The translations under genes and the position numbers were made by a program. Below, one piece after another: positions 1 through 8,356 of a stretch of DNA of 64,000 nt. Position 1 is the stretch's first letter. Each line of letters starts with the position of its first letter. Source of the DNA: Microbacterium arborescens (GTDB lineage Bacteria > Actinomycetota > Actinomycetes > Actinomycetales > Microbacteriaceae); assembly GCF_030369635.1 (NCBI RefSeq), contig NZ_CP128474.1:2480001-2544000 (forward strand), read 5' to 3'. The notes beneath the pieces are model-generated. The model saw only the letters and a list, made by a program, of their open reading frames with translations. It had not been told where the DNA came from and did not search any database.

Positions 1-33
1 GAAGGGGCAGACGTGACGAACGTCTGCCCCTTC
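1..33. terminator. Perfect inverted repeat, likely bidirectional terminator
   Basis: A perfect 14-bp stem (1-14 pairs with 20-33) encloses the 5-nt loop GACGA. It lies 64 bp past the rsrA stop, so it probably ends the sigR-rsrA transcript. On the + strand it is followed by CTTTT, so it may also end a rightward transcript entering from outside the window. Confidence 0.75.
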
Positions 34-97
34 CAGCTTTTCGCCCCGTGCTCTCGTGCCGTCTCAGCCGGTCAGCGGTAGAGCCACACGGGCGGAC

Positions 98-346
98 TCA
101 GGCGTGCGCGGCCTCCTGGGCCTGCCGCAGCCGCGCCAGCACCTGGTCGCGGAGCTCCTCGGGAGCAGACTCCCGGCAGGCGCGGGCCACCACCTCGGTG
201 AGCGTGCGCGAGACCAGGGCCTCGTCACGACATGCCGGGCACGATTCCAGGTGCTCGCGGATGTCGGAATGCTCGGTCTTGCAGACCTCGTTGCGCAGGT
301 ACTCTTCCAGATCGCGTCGCGCCTTCTCGCAGCCGCAGTCACTCAT
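98..346 (-). CDS. rsrA: Zinc-binding anti-sigma factor, RsrA/RshA type
   Basis: This 82-residue protein has the ZAS zinc-binding anti-sigma signature H32-x3-C36-x2-C39, plus N-terminal cysteines C4, C6 and C22. In this family zinc and thiols hold the protein on its partner sigma factor, and disulfide stress ejects the zinc and frees the sigma. The start overlaps the sigma gene stop by 4 nt (ATGA), so the pair is translationally coupled, as in Streptomyces sigR-rsrA and M. tuberculosis sigH-rshA. It acts in the cytoplasm. Which cysteine supplies the remaining zinc ligand cannot be settled by eye. Confidence 0.9.
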   Translation of the reverse strand: MSDCGCEKARRDLEEYLRNEVCKTEHSDIREHLESCPACRDEALVSRTLTEVVARACRESAPEELRDQVLARLRQAQEAAHA

Positions 347-996
347 TTCTTGCTCCTCGTGGGGGGCGTCGCGATGCCCCGCTCTTTCGCGTAGTCGGCC
401 AGCAGGTCACGCAGCAGTCGTCTGCCACGGTGCAGACGACTCATGACCGTGCCGATGGGGGTTTTCATGATGTCGGCGATCTCCTGGTAGGCGAATCCCT
501 CGACGTCGGCGAGGTACACCGCCAGCCGGAAATCCTCGGGGATCGACTGCAGGGCATCCTTCACCGCGGATGCCGGCATGTGGTCGATCGCTTCGGCCTC
601 GGCCGAGCGGCTGCTGGATGCGGTGGTCGATTCCGCTCCGCCCAGCTGCCAGTCCTCGAGGTCGTCGATGGTGCCCTGGTAGGGCTCCCGCTGCTTCTTG
701 CGGTAGGTGTTGATGTACGTGTTCGTCAGGATCCGGTACAGCCACGCTTTGAGGTTCGTGCCCTGCGTGAACGACGACCACGAGGCGAACGCCTTGACGA
801 ACGTCTCCTGCACGAGATCCGCCGCGTCGGCGGGATTGCGCGTCATCCGCATGGCCGCGGCGTAAAGCTGGTCCATGAACGGGAGCGCCTGCTCCTCGAA
901 CTGCACGCTCGGATCGGTGACCGCTTGCTCTTCCATCAGCGGCCAGTCTACGTGGGCGTCCCACGGCACGACGGTGGGATCGGCGAGTGCGATCAT
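343..996 (-). CDS. sigR: ECF sigma factor, SigR/SigH family
   Basis: A 217-residue ECF sigma factor. Region 2 includes the [11 protein letters not shown] and [16 protein letters not shown] segments, and region 4 includes [19 protein letters not shown] with [11 protein letters not shown]. It should direct transcription of thioredoxin, thiol and proteostasis genes under disulfide stress, restrained by the overlapping rsrA. The frame stays open upstream, but ATG 996 is chosen because AAGGGAG sits just before it and the protein then begins about 40 residues before region 2. A matching SigR-type promoter lies 63-89 nt upstream, implying autoregulation. The aroA gene is divergent, with 67 bp between the starts. 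Confidence 0.92.
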   Translation of the reverse strand: MIALADPTVVPWDAHVDWPLMEEQAVTDPSVQFEEQALPFMDQLYAAAMRMTRNPADAADLVQETFVKAFASWSSFTQGTNLKAWLYRILTNTYINTYRKKQREPYQGTIDDLEDWQLGGAESTTASSSRSAEAEAIDHMPASAVKDALQSIPEDFRLAVYLADVEGFAYQEIADIMKTPIGTVMSRLHRGRRLLRDLLADYAKERGIATPPTRSKK

Positions 997-1058
997 GGAC
1001 TCCCTTCCCTCGGTAGGACCAACGACCTCGACAGAACGAGGGCGTTCGATACTGTGGA

Positions 1059-1085
1059 AACCCATGAGCACAGCCGCGTATTCCC
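1059..1085 (-). promoter_or_regulatory. SigR-type autoregulatory promoter for sigR
   Basis: On the minus strand GGGAAT (1085-1080) is followed by exactly 18 nt and then GTT (1061-1059). This matches the SigR/SigH consensus GGAAT-N18-GTT. Transcription would start near 1052, giving a leader of about 55 nt to the sigR ATG. The element overlaps the first codons of divergent aroA (ATG 1064). Confidence 0.7.
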
Positions 1086-2407
1086 CCCGTCCCGCCGACA
1101 TCGGCGCGCCGTGGCGCGCTCCCGTCGCCGATGCCCCTGTCCGAGCCGAGGTCGCCGTCCCCGGATCGAAGTCGATCACCAATCGTGAGCTGGTGCTGTC
1201 TGCCCTCGCCGAGACCCCTTCACGGCTGGTTGCGCCGCTGCACTCCGACGACTCCGCGCGCATGATCGATGCGCTGCGCGCGCTCGGTGCTCACATCGAA
1301 GCGGTCCCCGGCGACGGACGGTTCGGTCCCGACCTCATCGTGACCCCGTTCGGCGAAAGCCCCGTCGACGCCGTCGTCGACTGCGGCCAGGCAGGCACCG
1401 TGATGCGCTTCGTCACGCCCCTGGCGGGCCTCGCCCGCGGGGAGGTCACCGTGACGGCGCACGAGAGCGCCCTGCACCGGCCCATGGCGGAGATGATCCG
1501 TAGCCTCCGCGAGCTCGGTGTCGACATCGACGACGGCGGCCGTTGGACCCTGCCGTTCCTCGTGCACGGGCATGGGCACGTGCGCGGCGGCGAGGTCACG
1601 ATCGATGCGAGCGGGTCCAGCCAGTTCGTCTCGGGCCTGCTGCTGGCCGCGCCTCGCTTCGATGTGGGCCTCCGACTCGTGCACGACGGCCACCGCCTGC
1701 CGAGCCTGCCCCACATCGACATGACGGTCGAGTCACTCGGCCACCGCGGCGTCGTCGTCGAACGCCCGAACGAACGCGAGTGGCTCGTGCCGGCCGGTCC
1801 GTTGCGCGGCAAAGAGCTCACGATCGAGCCCGACCTCTCCAACGCGGCTCCGTTCCTCGCCGCGGCCGTCCTCACCGGCGGCCGTGTGACCGTGCCCCAC
1901 TGGCCCGTGCACTCGACTCAGCCCGGTGCCCTGCTCGTCGACATCCTGACGGAGATGGGCGCTCGGGTGACGCGCCGCAGCGGCGTCCTCGCCGTCACCG
2001 GAACCGGTGAGATCCGCGGAGTCGACCTCGACCTCTCTGCCGCGAGCGAGCTGACACCGTCGCTCTTCGCGCTCGCGGCCTTCGCTGACTCGCCGAGCAC
2101 GCTGCACGGGATCGGCCACATCCGTGGGCATGAGACCGACCGGATCGCTGCTCTGGTCGGCAACCTGCGAGCACTCGGAGGTTCGGCGGAGGAGCTCGAG
2201 GACGGCATCCGGATCACACCCGCGCCGCTGCGTGGCGGGCTCTGGCGAGCCCACCACGACCACCGCATGGCGACCGCGGGCGCGATCATCGGTCTTCGCG
2301 TGCCGGGGGTCGAGGTCGACGACATCGGCACCACCGCCAAGACGATGCCGGAGTTCCCCGAGCTGTGGGCCGAGATGCTCGCAGACAATGCGCGGGTCGA
2401 CGGGTGA
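1064..2407 (+). CDS. aroA: 3-phosphoshikimate 1-carboxyvinyltransferase (EPSP synthase)
   Basis: This 447-residue EPSP synthase transfers enolpyruvate from PEP to shikimate 3-phosphate, the sixth shikimate-pathway step, in the cytosol. Visible signatures are PGSKSITNR (33-41), which binds shikimate 3-phosphate, the PEP-site motif GQAGTVMRF (108-116), and a C-terminal DHRMA. Length is typical. The reading frame is open well upstream, but the ATG at 1064 gives the family-typical start about 30 residues before GSKS. The start region overlaps the divergent sigR promoter. The stop overlaps the rsgA GTG by 4 nt, so aroA-rsgA-bcp form an operon, the same order as in mycobacteria. Confidence 0.95.
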   Translation: MSTAAYSPRPADIGAPWRAPVADAPVRAEVAVPGSKSITNRELVLSALAETPSRLVAPLHSDDSARMIDALRALGAHIEAVPGDGRFGPDLIVTPFGESPVDAVVDCGQAGTVMRFVTPLAGLARGEVTVTAHESALHRPMAEMIRSLRELGVDIDDGGRWTLPFLVHGHGHVRGGEVTIDASGSSQFVSGLLLAAPRFDVGLRLVHDGHRLPSLPHIDMTVESLGHRGVVVERPNEREWLVPAGPLRGKELTIEPDLSNAAPFLAAAVLTGGRVTVPHWPVHSTQPGALLVDILTEMGARVTRRSGVLAVTGTGEIRGVDLDLSAASELTPSLFALAAFADSPSTLHGIGHIRGHETDRIAALVGNLRALGGSAEELEDGIRITPAPLRGGLWRAHHDHRMATAGAIIGLRVPGVEVDDIGTTAKTMPEFPELWAEMLADNARVDG

Positions 2408-3483
2408 GCTGGCTCGGCGGCGACGACGACCTCGACGAGGAGTACGACGAGTCCGACATCCGGATGCGTCCGAACCCCAAAGCGAATCGGCCCCGCACGA
2501 AGCGCCGCCCCGCGCACAGCGATGCGCAGGTGGCGCGCGTCGTGGGTGTCGACCGCGGTCGGTACACGGTGCTCATCGACGAGGACGGCGACGACGAGCA
2601 CACGACCCTGGCGGTGCGGGCTCGGGAGCTGCGGAAGCAGCCGATCGTCAGCGGTGACCGAGCACGCGTGGTCGGAGACGTGTCGGGCGACGAGGGCACT
2701 CTCGGACGCATCGTCGGCATCGAACCGCGCACGACGCTGCTGCGCCGCAGCGCCGACGACACCGATCAGGTCGAACGGATCGTCGTGGCGAACGCCGACC
2801 AGATGGTCATCGTCGTGGCGGCGGCCGACCCCGAGCCGCGCCCGCGGCTGGTCGACCGCTACCTCATCGCGGCCCTCGACGCCGGCATCCATCCGATGCT
2901 CGTCGTCACCAAGACCGACCTCGCTGACCCCTCGACGTTCCTCGCTCACTTCGAGGGGGTCGACGGCCTCGAAGTCCTCACGAGCGGACGCGGACGGATG
3001 CCGGTCGACGAACTCGGCGCGAAGCTCGTGGGTCATGCGACGGTGTTCGTCGGCCACTCGGGTGTCGGCAAGTCCACCCTCGTGAACGCGCTGGTGCCGA
3101 CGGCTGCCCGGGCGACCGGGCACGTCAACGAGGTCACCGGACGCGGTCGCCACACATCGAGCTCCACCGTCTCGCTGCGCTACCGCGGACCTGAGGGCCG
3201 CGGTTGGGTCATCGACACGCCCGGCGTGCGGTCGTTCGGACTCGGGCACGTCGATCCCGCCAACATCCTCGCCGCTTTCACCGACCTCGCCGCCGTCGCC
3301 GAAGAATGCCCGCGTGGATGCACGCATCTTCCCGACGCACCCGACTGCGCGATCATCGAGGCTGTCGCGGCGGGCCGACTCGGCGAACGCGGACCGGCAC
3401 GTCTCGACTCGCTGCAGCGCCTGCTCGGCACGTTCTCTGCCGGCGTCGACCCGGCCGTGCGGCGTTCTAGGCTGGAATCATGA
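2404..3483 (+). CDS. rsgA: Ribosome small subunit-dependent GTPase A
   Basis: This 359-residue circularly permuted GTPase works in late 30S maturation. An OB-fold region (about 40-110) precedes the GTPase motifs in permuted order: TKTD (169-172, G4), GHSGVGKST (217-225, G1) and DTPG (271-274, G3). The C-terminal zinc site is C302, C306, H308 and C315. GTG 2404 is chosen because it overlaps the aroA stop (GTGA). Its own stop overlaps the bcp ATG. The first 35 residues are very acidic and then basic, a lineage-specific extension before the OB fold. Confidence 0.94.
   Translation: MSWLGGDDDLDEEYDESDIRMRPNPKANRPRTKRRPAHSDAQVARVVGVDRGRYTVLIDEDGDDEHTTLAVRARELRKQPIVSGDRARVVGDVSGDEGTLGRIVGIEPRTTLLRRSADDTDQVERIVVANADQMVIVVAAADPEPRPRLVDRYLIAALDAGIHPMLVVTKTDLADPSTFLAHFEGVDGLEVLTSGRGRMPVDELGAKLVGHATVFVGHSGVGKSTLVNALVPTAARATGHVNEVTGRGRHTSSSTVSLRYRGPEGRGWVIDTPGVRSFGLGHVDPANILAAFTDLAAVAEECPRGCTHLPDAPDCAIIEAVAAGRLGERGPARLDSLQRLLGTFSAGVDPAVRRSRLES
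3468..3473 (+). promoter_or_regulatory. Candidate leaderless -10 for bcp
   Basis: TAGGCT, six nt (GGAATC), then the bcp ATG. The spacing fits a transcript beginning at the start codon. It lies inside the end of rsgA, so bcp could be made both from the operon mRNA and from this internal promoter. Confidence 0.5.
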
Positions 3484-3947
3484 CGCGTCTGGAACCGGGC
3501 GATCCCGCCCCCGAATTCACCCTCGACGACCAGGACGGCTCGACGCTCTCGCTGTCGGACCTGCGCGGACGGCGCACGGTCGTCTTCTTCTATCCCGCCG
3601 CCATGACACCCGGGTGCACGCGCGAGGCATGCGACTTCCGCGACAGCGTCGACTCCTTGCGCGCCGCAGGGATCGAGGTGATCGGGATCTCGCGCGACGA
3701 CGAGGCCAAGCTCCGCCGCTTCCGTGAGCAGGAGCAGCTGACCTACCCGCTGCTGAGCGATCCCGACCACGCCGTGCACGAGGCGTACGGCGCGTGGGGC
3801 GAGAAGAAGAACTACGGCAAGACCGTCGAGGGCGTCATCCGATCGACCTTCGTCATCGACGCGGACGGTCGCATCGAGCACGCGCTCTACAACGTCAAGG
3901 CCACCGGCCACGTCGCGCGCGTGCGCGCCCTGCTCGGTCTGGACTGA
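3480..3947 (+). CDS. bcp: Thiol peroxidase, peroxiredoxin BCP/PrxQ type
   Basis: This 155-residue thioredoxin-fold peroxidase reduces hydrogen peroxide and organic hydroperoxides at the expense of thioredoxin. The peroxidatic site is PGCTREAC, with C46 as attacking cysteine and C51 as resolving cysteine five residues later, the PrxQ arrangement. The ATG overlaps the rsgA stop (ATGA). It is the third gene of the aroA-rsgA-bcp operon and may have its own leaderless promoter. It is a cytoplasmic antioxidant near the sigR-rsrA system, but no SigR motif was seen directly upstream. Confidence 0.93.
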   Translation: MTRLEPGDPAPEFTLDDQDGSTLSLSDLRGRRTVVFFYPAAMTPGCTREACDFRDSVDSLRAAGIEVIGISRDDEAKLRRFREQEQLTYPLLSDPDHAVHEAYGAWGEKKNYGKTVEGVIRSTFVIDADGRIEHALYNVKATGHVARVRALLGLD

Positions 3948-3966
3948 AGCGCTCTCGTCGCCCGTC

Positions 3967-4011
3967 GCGGTGGCAGGACTCGCGGTGGCAGGACTCGCGG
4001 TGTCAGGATTC
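3967..4011. repeat. Three tandem 15-bp repeats
   Basis: GCGGTGGCAGGACTC occurs at 3967-3981 and 3982-3996, then as GCGGTGTCAGGATTC (two changes) at 3997-4011. The array lies between the convergent ends of bcp and the small membrane-protein gene, and its last unit covers that gene's stop codon. No stem-loop is evident. Confidence 0.85.
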
Positions 4012-4389
4012 GCCGCGATCGCGCGCTGCGCGCCGCGTAGCGGCCACGAGCATCACGAAACCGACGATGCCCGGCACCGCGATGAGCACCGCCGTTCCCG
4101 GGTCGGCGTACTGGCCCGTGGCCGCACCGAGCGCGACGGCCAGGATCAGCAGCTGCGCGACGATGCCTCCCGAGCGGCCCCAGGAGATCCGTCGCCACAC
4201 CGAGACCGCGAATGCGGCGAGCGCCACCGCCCCGACCGCCGTCAGCACGATCAGCGCCACGGAGCTCGGCACGTCGATCGTGTCGCCGCTCACGAGAGCG
4301 ACCATCTCCCACCCGACGACCGCGAGGAGCGCCAGGGCCTCGGCCGCGAGCACGGCTCCCGCGAGGCGTTCGACAGCAGAGGAAGCCAT
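4003..4389 (-). CDS. Small integral membrane protein, unknown function
   Basis: This 128-residue protein is almost entirely hydrophobic. About four membrane segments are visible (roughly 8-28, 38-62, 70-90 and 95-118), and the tail RRAARDRGES is basic then polar. The ATG at 4389 is preceded by GAAGG about 10 nt upstream and places the first segment near the N-terminus. I recognise no catalytic or binding motif. It is transcribed towards bcp and away from whiB1. The stop codon lies in a 15-bp tandem repeat, so C-terminal length might vary between strains. Confidence 0.7.
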   Translation of the reverse strand: MASSAVERLAGAVLAAEALALLAVVGWEMVALVSGDTIDVPSSVALIVLTAVGAVALAAFAVSVWRRISWGRSGGIVAQLLILAVALGAATGQYADPGTAVLIAVPGIVGFVMLVAATRRAARDRGES

Positions 4390-4504
4390 GGCATCCGACC
4401 TTCGATCCAGGCCGCGCAATGCCGGTATTCACGGCCCGGCGGCGAGCAAATCCACAGTTCACCCTTGATTCATCTGTCCGGGCTATGGGACGATAGATCA
4501 AGCC

Positions 4505-4547
4505 GTGTGCTCCCACAGCGAAGTGGGGCGAGCATCCGCTCGCACAC
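4505..4547 (+). promoter_or_regulatory. Possible three-way-junction structure upstream of whiB1
   Basis: GTGTG (4505-4509) can pair with CACAC (4543-4547). The two enclosed hairpins are CCCAC/GTGGG (4512-4516 with 4523-4527) and CGAG/CTCG (4529-4532 with 4539-4542). If transcribed, this would sit about 65 nt before the whiB1 start. No covariance or expression evidence is available here. Confidence 0.35.
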
Positions 4548-4610
4548 TTATCCAGGGTAACGGACTACCCGAGTCCGGCCCGACAGAATCACCACCCCAA
4601 GGAGCACCAC

Positions 4611-4859
4611 ATGGATTGGCGCGACAAGTCTGCCTGCCTGACCGTCGACCCCGAACTCTTCTTCCCCGTGGGCAACACCGGCCCCGCCGTCGACCAGATC
4701 GAGAAGGCGAAGGCGGTCTGCGCCCGTTGCACCGTCACTGAGATCTGCCTGCAGTACGCCCTCGAGACCGGCCAGGACTCGGGCGTCTGGGGAGGCCTCT
4801 CCGAGGATGAGCGCCGTGCGCTGAAGCGCCGCGCTGCGCGCGCACGTCGCGCCTCCTGA
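4611..4859 (+). CDS. whiB1: WhiB family transcriptional regulator, WhiB1 type
   Basis: This 82-residue Wbl protein binds a 4Fe-4S cluster through C9, C37, C40 and C46. It has the GVWGG turn (58-62) and a basic C-terminal tail (ALKRRAARARR) that contacts DNA. The sequence is very close to mycobacterial WhiB1, an essential, nitric-oxide-responsive partner of the primary sigma factor. A clear AAGGAG ribosome-binding site lies 9 nt before the ATG. The neighbour is a convergent PdtaS-like kinase, the same pairing as Rv3219-Rv3220c. The 221 bp upstream gap holds the possible structured leader. Confidence 0.95.
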   Translation: MDWRDKSACLTVDPELFFPVGNTGPAVDQIEKAKAVCARCTVTEICLQYALETGQDSGVWGGLSEDERRALKRRAARARRAS

Positions 4860-4902
4860 GCCGCGCCGCAGGCCTCCTGACCGCCGGACGCGCTCGTCGC
4901 AC

Positions 4903-6396
4903 TCAGCCCGCGTCGCGCTCGATGTAACGCAGCGGGATGTCGATGGTCACCTCGGTGCCGCTCCCGACGAGCGTGTGCCAGTCGATCGTCCCGCTGAGTT
5001 CGCCCTGGATGAGCGTCCGGACGATCTGCGTGCCGAGGCCGCGCCCGACCTGACCCTCCGGCAACCCGCTGCCCGAATCGCGGACCTTGACCTCGAGGCG
5101 CTCCGCCGAACGCTCGGCGACGATCTCGACGTCACCCTCCGTGCCGGCGAGACCGTGCTCGACCGCGTTCGTCACGAGCTCGGTGAGAGCGAGCGCGAGT
5201 GGCGTGGCGTACTCGCTCGGCAGCGTTCCGAAACGGCCGGTCGATCGCGTCCGGGCGCGCGTGTTGGGCGCCGCCGCCACCTCGGCGACGAGCTTGAGGA
5301 CGCGCGCGAAGACCTCGTCGAAATCGACGTTCTGCGCGAGCCCCTCCGAGAGGGTGTCGTGGACGACGGCGATGGCCGACACACGCCGCATCGCCTGGGT
5401 GAGAGCATCGCGGGCTTCCTCGGAATGCGTGCGACGCGCCTGGATCCGCAGCAGCGACGCGACCGTCTGCAGGTTGTTCTTCACGCGGTGGTGGATCTCG
5501 CGGATCGTCGCATCCTTGGTGATGAGCTCCTGCTCCTGGTGCCGAATCTCGCTGACGTCGCGGCACAGCACGATGGCACCGATGCGCGTACCGTGGTCGC
5601 GCAGCGGAATGGTCCGCAACGACACCGTCACCCCGCGTGCCTCGATGTCGGCCCGCCACGGGGCACGCCCGGCCATCACGATAGGCAGCGACTCGTCGAA
5701 CTCGCGCTTGCTGGGGAGGATCGCGGTCGCGACCTCGATGAGTGGCTCACCCTCGAGCTCATCCTCGAAGCCCAGCCGATTGAAGGCCGACAGCGCGTTC
5801 GGGCTAGCGAAGGTCGTCATGCCATCGACGTCGAGCCGGATGAGTCCGTCGGATGCGCGCGGCGCGCCGCGCCGCGGGGCGGTCGGGGCGTTGAGGTCGG
5901 GGAAGTCCGACGACGCGACCATCCCGAACAGGTCGTCCGCGCAGTCGTTGAACGTTATCTGCTGGCGCGACGGTGTGCGCGCCTCACCGAGATTCGTGTG
6001 CCGCGTGAGCACTCCGACGACGTGCGCCGGTCGCCCCTCCGCGGCCCGCTCCCGCACGATGGGGACCGCGCGCACGCGCGTGGGGGTCTCCTCGAACCAG
6101 TCGGGCGACGCGGAATCGACGATGCGCGCCTGGGTGAAGGCATCCTTCACCTGCGTGCGCCACTGCGGCCGCACCCGGTCGCCGACGATGTCTCGATAGA
6201 ACAACGTCGCCGCTCCCCCGGGCCGCGTGTGCGCCACGGCGATGAACGAGTCGTCGGCCGTGGGCACCCAGATGACGATGTCGGCGAACGCGAGGTCGGC
6301 CAACAGCTGCCCATCGCCCGCGAGGCGGTGGAGCCACTCGACGTCGGCGTCGGTGGAGAGTCCTTGAGCATGGACGAGATCGCTGAGGGTCGACAC
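4903..6396 (-). CDS. pdtaS: Sensor histidine kinase, PdtaS type
   Basis: This 497-residue soluble kinase has an N-terminal GAF-like sensor (about 1-150), a PAS-like region (about 180-280), a HisKA_2 dimerisation box EIHHRVKNNLQTV carrying the phosphorylated histidine, and a C-terminal HATPase domain (ELVTNAVEHG, GRGLGTQIV). No membrane segment is seen, so it is cytoplasmic. In mycobacteria PdtaS phosphorylates the RNA-binding antiterminator PdtaR. No pdtaR is in this window. GTG 6396 is chosen over ATG 6399: a TAGTCT hexamer ends exactly six nt before it, and the protein then starts like mycobacterial PdtaS (x-STL-DL). Confidence 0.88.
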   Translation of the reverse strand: MSTLSDLVHAQGLSTDADVEWLHRLAGDGQLLADLAFADIVIWVPTADDSFIAVAHTRPGGAATLFYRDIVGDRVRPQWRTQVKDAFTQARIVDSASPDWFEETPTRVRAVPIVRERAAEGRPAHVVGVLTRHTNLGEARTPSRQQITFNDCADDLFGMVASSDFPDLNAPTAPRRGAPRASDGLIRLDVDGMTTFASPNALSAFNRLGFEDELEGEPLIEVATAILPSKREFDESLPIVMAGRAPWRADIEARGVTVSLRTIPLRDHGTRIGAIVLCRDVSEIRHQEQELITKDATIREIHHRVKNNLQTVASLLRIQARRTHSEEARDALTQAMRRVSAIAVVHDTLSEGLAQNVDFDEVFARVLKLVAEVAAAPNTRARTRSTGRFGTLPSEYATPLALALTELVTNAVEHGLAGTEGDVEIVAERSAERLEVKVRDSGSGLPEGQVGRGLGTQIVRTLIQGELSGTIDWHTLVGSGTEVTIDIPLRYIERDAG

Positions 6397-6402
6397 CATT
6401 CC

Positions 6403-6408
6403 AGACTA
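6403..6408 (-). promoter_or_regulatory. Candidate leaderless -10 for pdtaS
   Basis: On the minus strand TAGTCT is followed by six nt (GGAATG) and then GTG. The ATG inside the spacer is only three nt from the hexamer, too close to be a leaderless start, so this element favours the GTG. Confidence 0.5.
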
Positions 6409-7632
6409 GGGGGCCGACCTCACTGGCGCCGCCCGCCCCGTCACACGCTGCCGCCGGAGCTGGGCGGGGGTGGACGGCGTCGGCGGGGCGATCGCCTCGC
6501 CGACGAACCGGCGAACTGCCGCGGGGAGCGGCCCCCGCCCGTTGCCTTCTCCGATGGGGCGCGCCGCGAGGAGTGCGGCGTCCGCGGCACGCGGGTCCCA
6601 GGGAACGAACCAGCATCGCTCGATGCCCGCGTATCGCTCGAAGCTGCGGCGGATCTGACCTCGTGGATCGATCCCGAGTGGCCCGCCGCGCAGTTTGTTG
6701 ACCACGACATGCACCGGTACGGCCCCGACCGTCGCCCGCAGGTCGGGATACGTGCGCAGGAACCGAGAGAGTCCGACGGGGTCGGCAGCCGCGACGGCGA
6801 CGACCAGATCGGCCGATTCGAGCGCCGCGAGCGTCGCCCCGTTGCGTCGCGGGCCGTCGAGATCACTGACGATCTCTTCGTCGCGTTCGAGAGAGGCCGA
6901 GACATCGACGTACACCTCGTCGACCCACTCACGACAGGTGTCGAGGGCGCGCATGACGCGGTCGACCCCGAGCTCGGGCCAGCGTGTCGTGCGATTGATC
7001 CCCGTCAGGACCTCGACGGCACCGGCCGGCTCGGCGATACGGGTCAGCTCGGCCGGGGTCAGCTCGCCCCGAGATGCCCGCCGGCAGGCCGCCGCGAGCC
7101 CTGGCCCCTCATCGGCGATGCCCAGTGCGATGGCGACCGACGGAGCATGGGTGTCCGCGTCGGCGAGCGCGACGCGGCGCCCATCCCGAGCCGTCTCCCG
7201 GGCGAGCTCGATCGCGAGCGTCGTGCGCCCCGGCGCACCGGCCGCGCCCCACACGACGATCACCCGGCCTCGCGATCGGCCGCGCGGTCGCGGAGACGGG
7301 AGGGCGGTCACGGCATCCAGGGCATCCACGTCGGCATCGACGACCGCGACACCGAGGACCTCCGCGAACCGGCGCTCGGAAGGATCCCGAGCCCAGGCGA
7401 CGATCCGCGTCGCCGCGCGATCGCACAGCTCGACGACCTCGCGGGTGAGCCAGGCCCGGGATGCAGCGAGCACCACGACATCCGCCTCGGCCAGGGCCTC
7501 GGTCGCACCTGAGCCCTCGAGCGCTACGCCGACCATCACGTCGGGGGCGAGCACCGCGACCTCCGTATGGCCGCCGGCACGCAGTCGTTCGACGAAAGGC
7601 CCGGCATCCGGGATCGCGACCACGACGCGCAT
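6406..7632 (-). CDS. MinD/ParA-like P-loop protein with altered Walker A
   Basis: A 408-residue protein. The N-terminal ~130 residues resemble a receiver-like or CpaE-type domain without a clear phosphoacceptor. The MinD-fold domain then starts at WGAAGAPGRTTLAIELA. The normal GKT/GKS lysine of the P-loop is arginine here, and the deviant first lysine is absent. A DADTHAPS segment stands at the usual DxD position. It is the second gene after the SAF-domain protein, with a 1-bp overlap. That pairing resembles CpaE and CpaB/RcpC of Tad pilus systems, but no other pilus gene is present. The role is therefore inferred only. Confidence 0.7.
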   Translation of the reverse strand: MRVVVAIPDAGPFVERLRAGGHTEVAVLAPDVMVGVALEGSGATEALAEADVVVLAASRAWLTREVVELCDRAATRIVAWARDPSERRFAEVLGVAVVDADVDALDAVTALPSPRPRGRSRGRVIVVWGAAGAPGRTTLAIELARETARDGRRVALADADTHAPSVAIALGIADEGPGLAAACRRASRGELTPAELTRIAEPAGAVEVLTGINRTTRWPELGVDRVMRALDTCREWVDEVYVDVSASLERDEEIVSDLDGPRRNGATLAALESADLVVAVAAADPVGLSRFLRTYPDLRATVGAVPVHVVVNKLRGGPLGIDPRGQIRRSFERYAGIERCWFVPWDPRAADAALLAARPIGEGNGRGPLPAAVRRFVGEAIAPPTPSTPAQLRRQRVTGRAAPVRSAP

Positions 7633-8258
7633 CAGCGGTCCCCGCCCGCAGCGGGAATCACGGAGAGGGCGTCTCCCGCGCCGATCGCGGCAAGCAGGGC
7701 GCCGACATCCGCCCGGGGCACGACCAACTCGACGGCGGCGGAGCGCTGCTGCGCGACGAGGCCGTCACTGCTCTGCAGGGCTCGCACCGTCGCGTCCGCG
7801 ACGAGGATGCGGGGGTCGGCGAACACACCGCGCTCGCGCTCAGCTGCGCTCCACACCTCCACCCGGGTTCCCGCCGAGACCGAGCCCGGCACGGCGTTCG
7901 TCGTCTGCACGACGATCGTCGTCGCAGCCAGCTGATCGGGCGACGCCACAGCGCCGCGCGGCACCAGCTCGCCCGCGGGTATCGTCCGGGCGGCGACGGC
8001 TCCGGGCGCGAGCGTGCCCGGAGCCGCGTAGATCTCGTCGGCCGCCCCGAGTGCCACCTCCACGACGCGCAGATCGGCCGCCTCGATGGGCTCGCCGACG
8101 ACGATCGTGCGTGCTGCGCTGAGAACGGTCGAGGTCTGGCGGGCAGCCGACACGACCGACCACACGCCGGCGATGGAGATCAGCACCAGCACGATGCCGA
8201 CGATGACGCGTGCGTCGGCGCGGCGGAGGCGTCTGCGGAGTGACGTGCGTACGACCAT
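7632..8258 (-). CDS. SAF-domain membrane-anchored protein (CpaB/RcpC-like)
   Basis: This 208-residue protein has one N-terminal membrane anchor (about 18-40, after an arginine-rich start). A SAF domain follows (about 45-110: ARTIVVGEPIEAADLRVVEV and ARTIPAGELVP), then a further extracytoplasmic region. SAF domains occur in CpaB/RcpC pilus-assembly proteins and in FlgA. The stop overlaps the start of the MinD-like gene, so they are one transcription unit. The sequence alone does not prove a pilus function. Confidence 0.75.
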   Translation of the reverse strand: MVVRTSLRRRLRRADARVIVGIVLVLISIAGVWSVVSAARQTSTVLSAARTIVVGEPIEAADLRVVEVALGAADEIYAAPGTLAPGAVAARTIPAGELVPRGAVASPDQLAATTIVVQTTNAVPGSVSAGTRVEVWSAAERERGVFADPRILVADATVRALQSSDGLVAQQRSAAVELVVPRADVGALLAAIGAGDALSVIPAAGGDR

Positions 8259-8344
8259 GCCACCATCGTGGGCGAACCGACGCGCGGACGTTCTCGGTTC
8301 TCCACAGGGGTGTCAAGGGCACGACGCGGCGGCGTGAGCGTGCC

Positions 8345-8350
8345 GATAAT
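8345..8350 (+). promoter_or_regulatory. Candidate leaderless -10 for the HTH gene
   Basis: GATAAT, one base from the TATAAT consensus, is followed by six nt (GGACGC) and the ATG at 8357. No ribosome-binding site is visible, which fits leaderless expression. Confidence 0.5.
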
Positions 8351-8356
8351 GGACGC

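Noticed and set aside
343..1263. Longer sigma factor starting at 1263
   Set aside because: The extra N-terminus would run through the aroA coding start and the SigR promoter. ATG 996 has a good ribosome-binding site.
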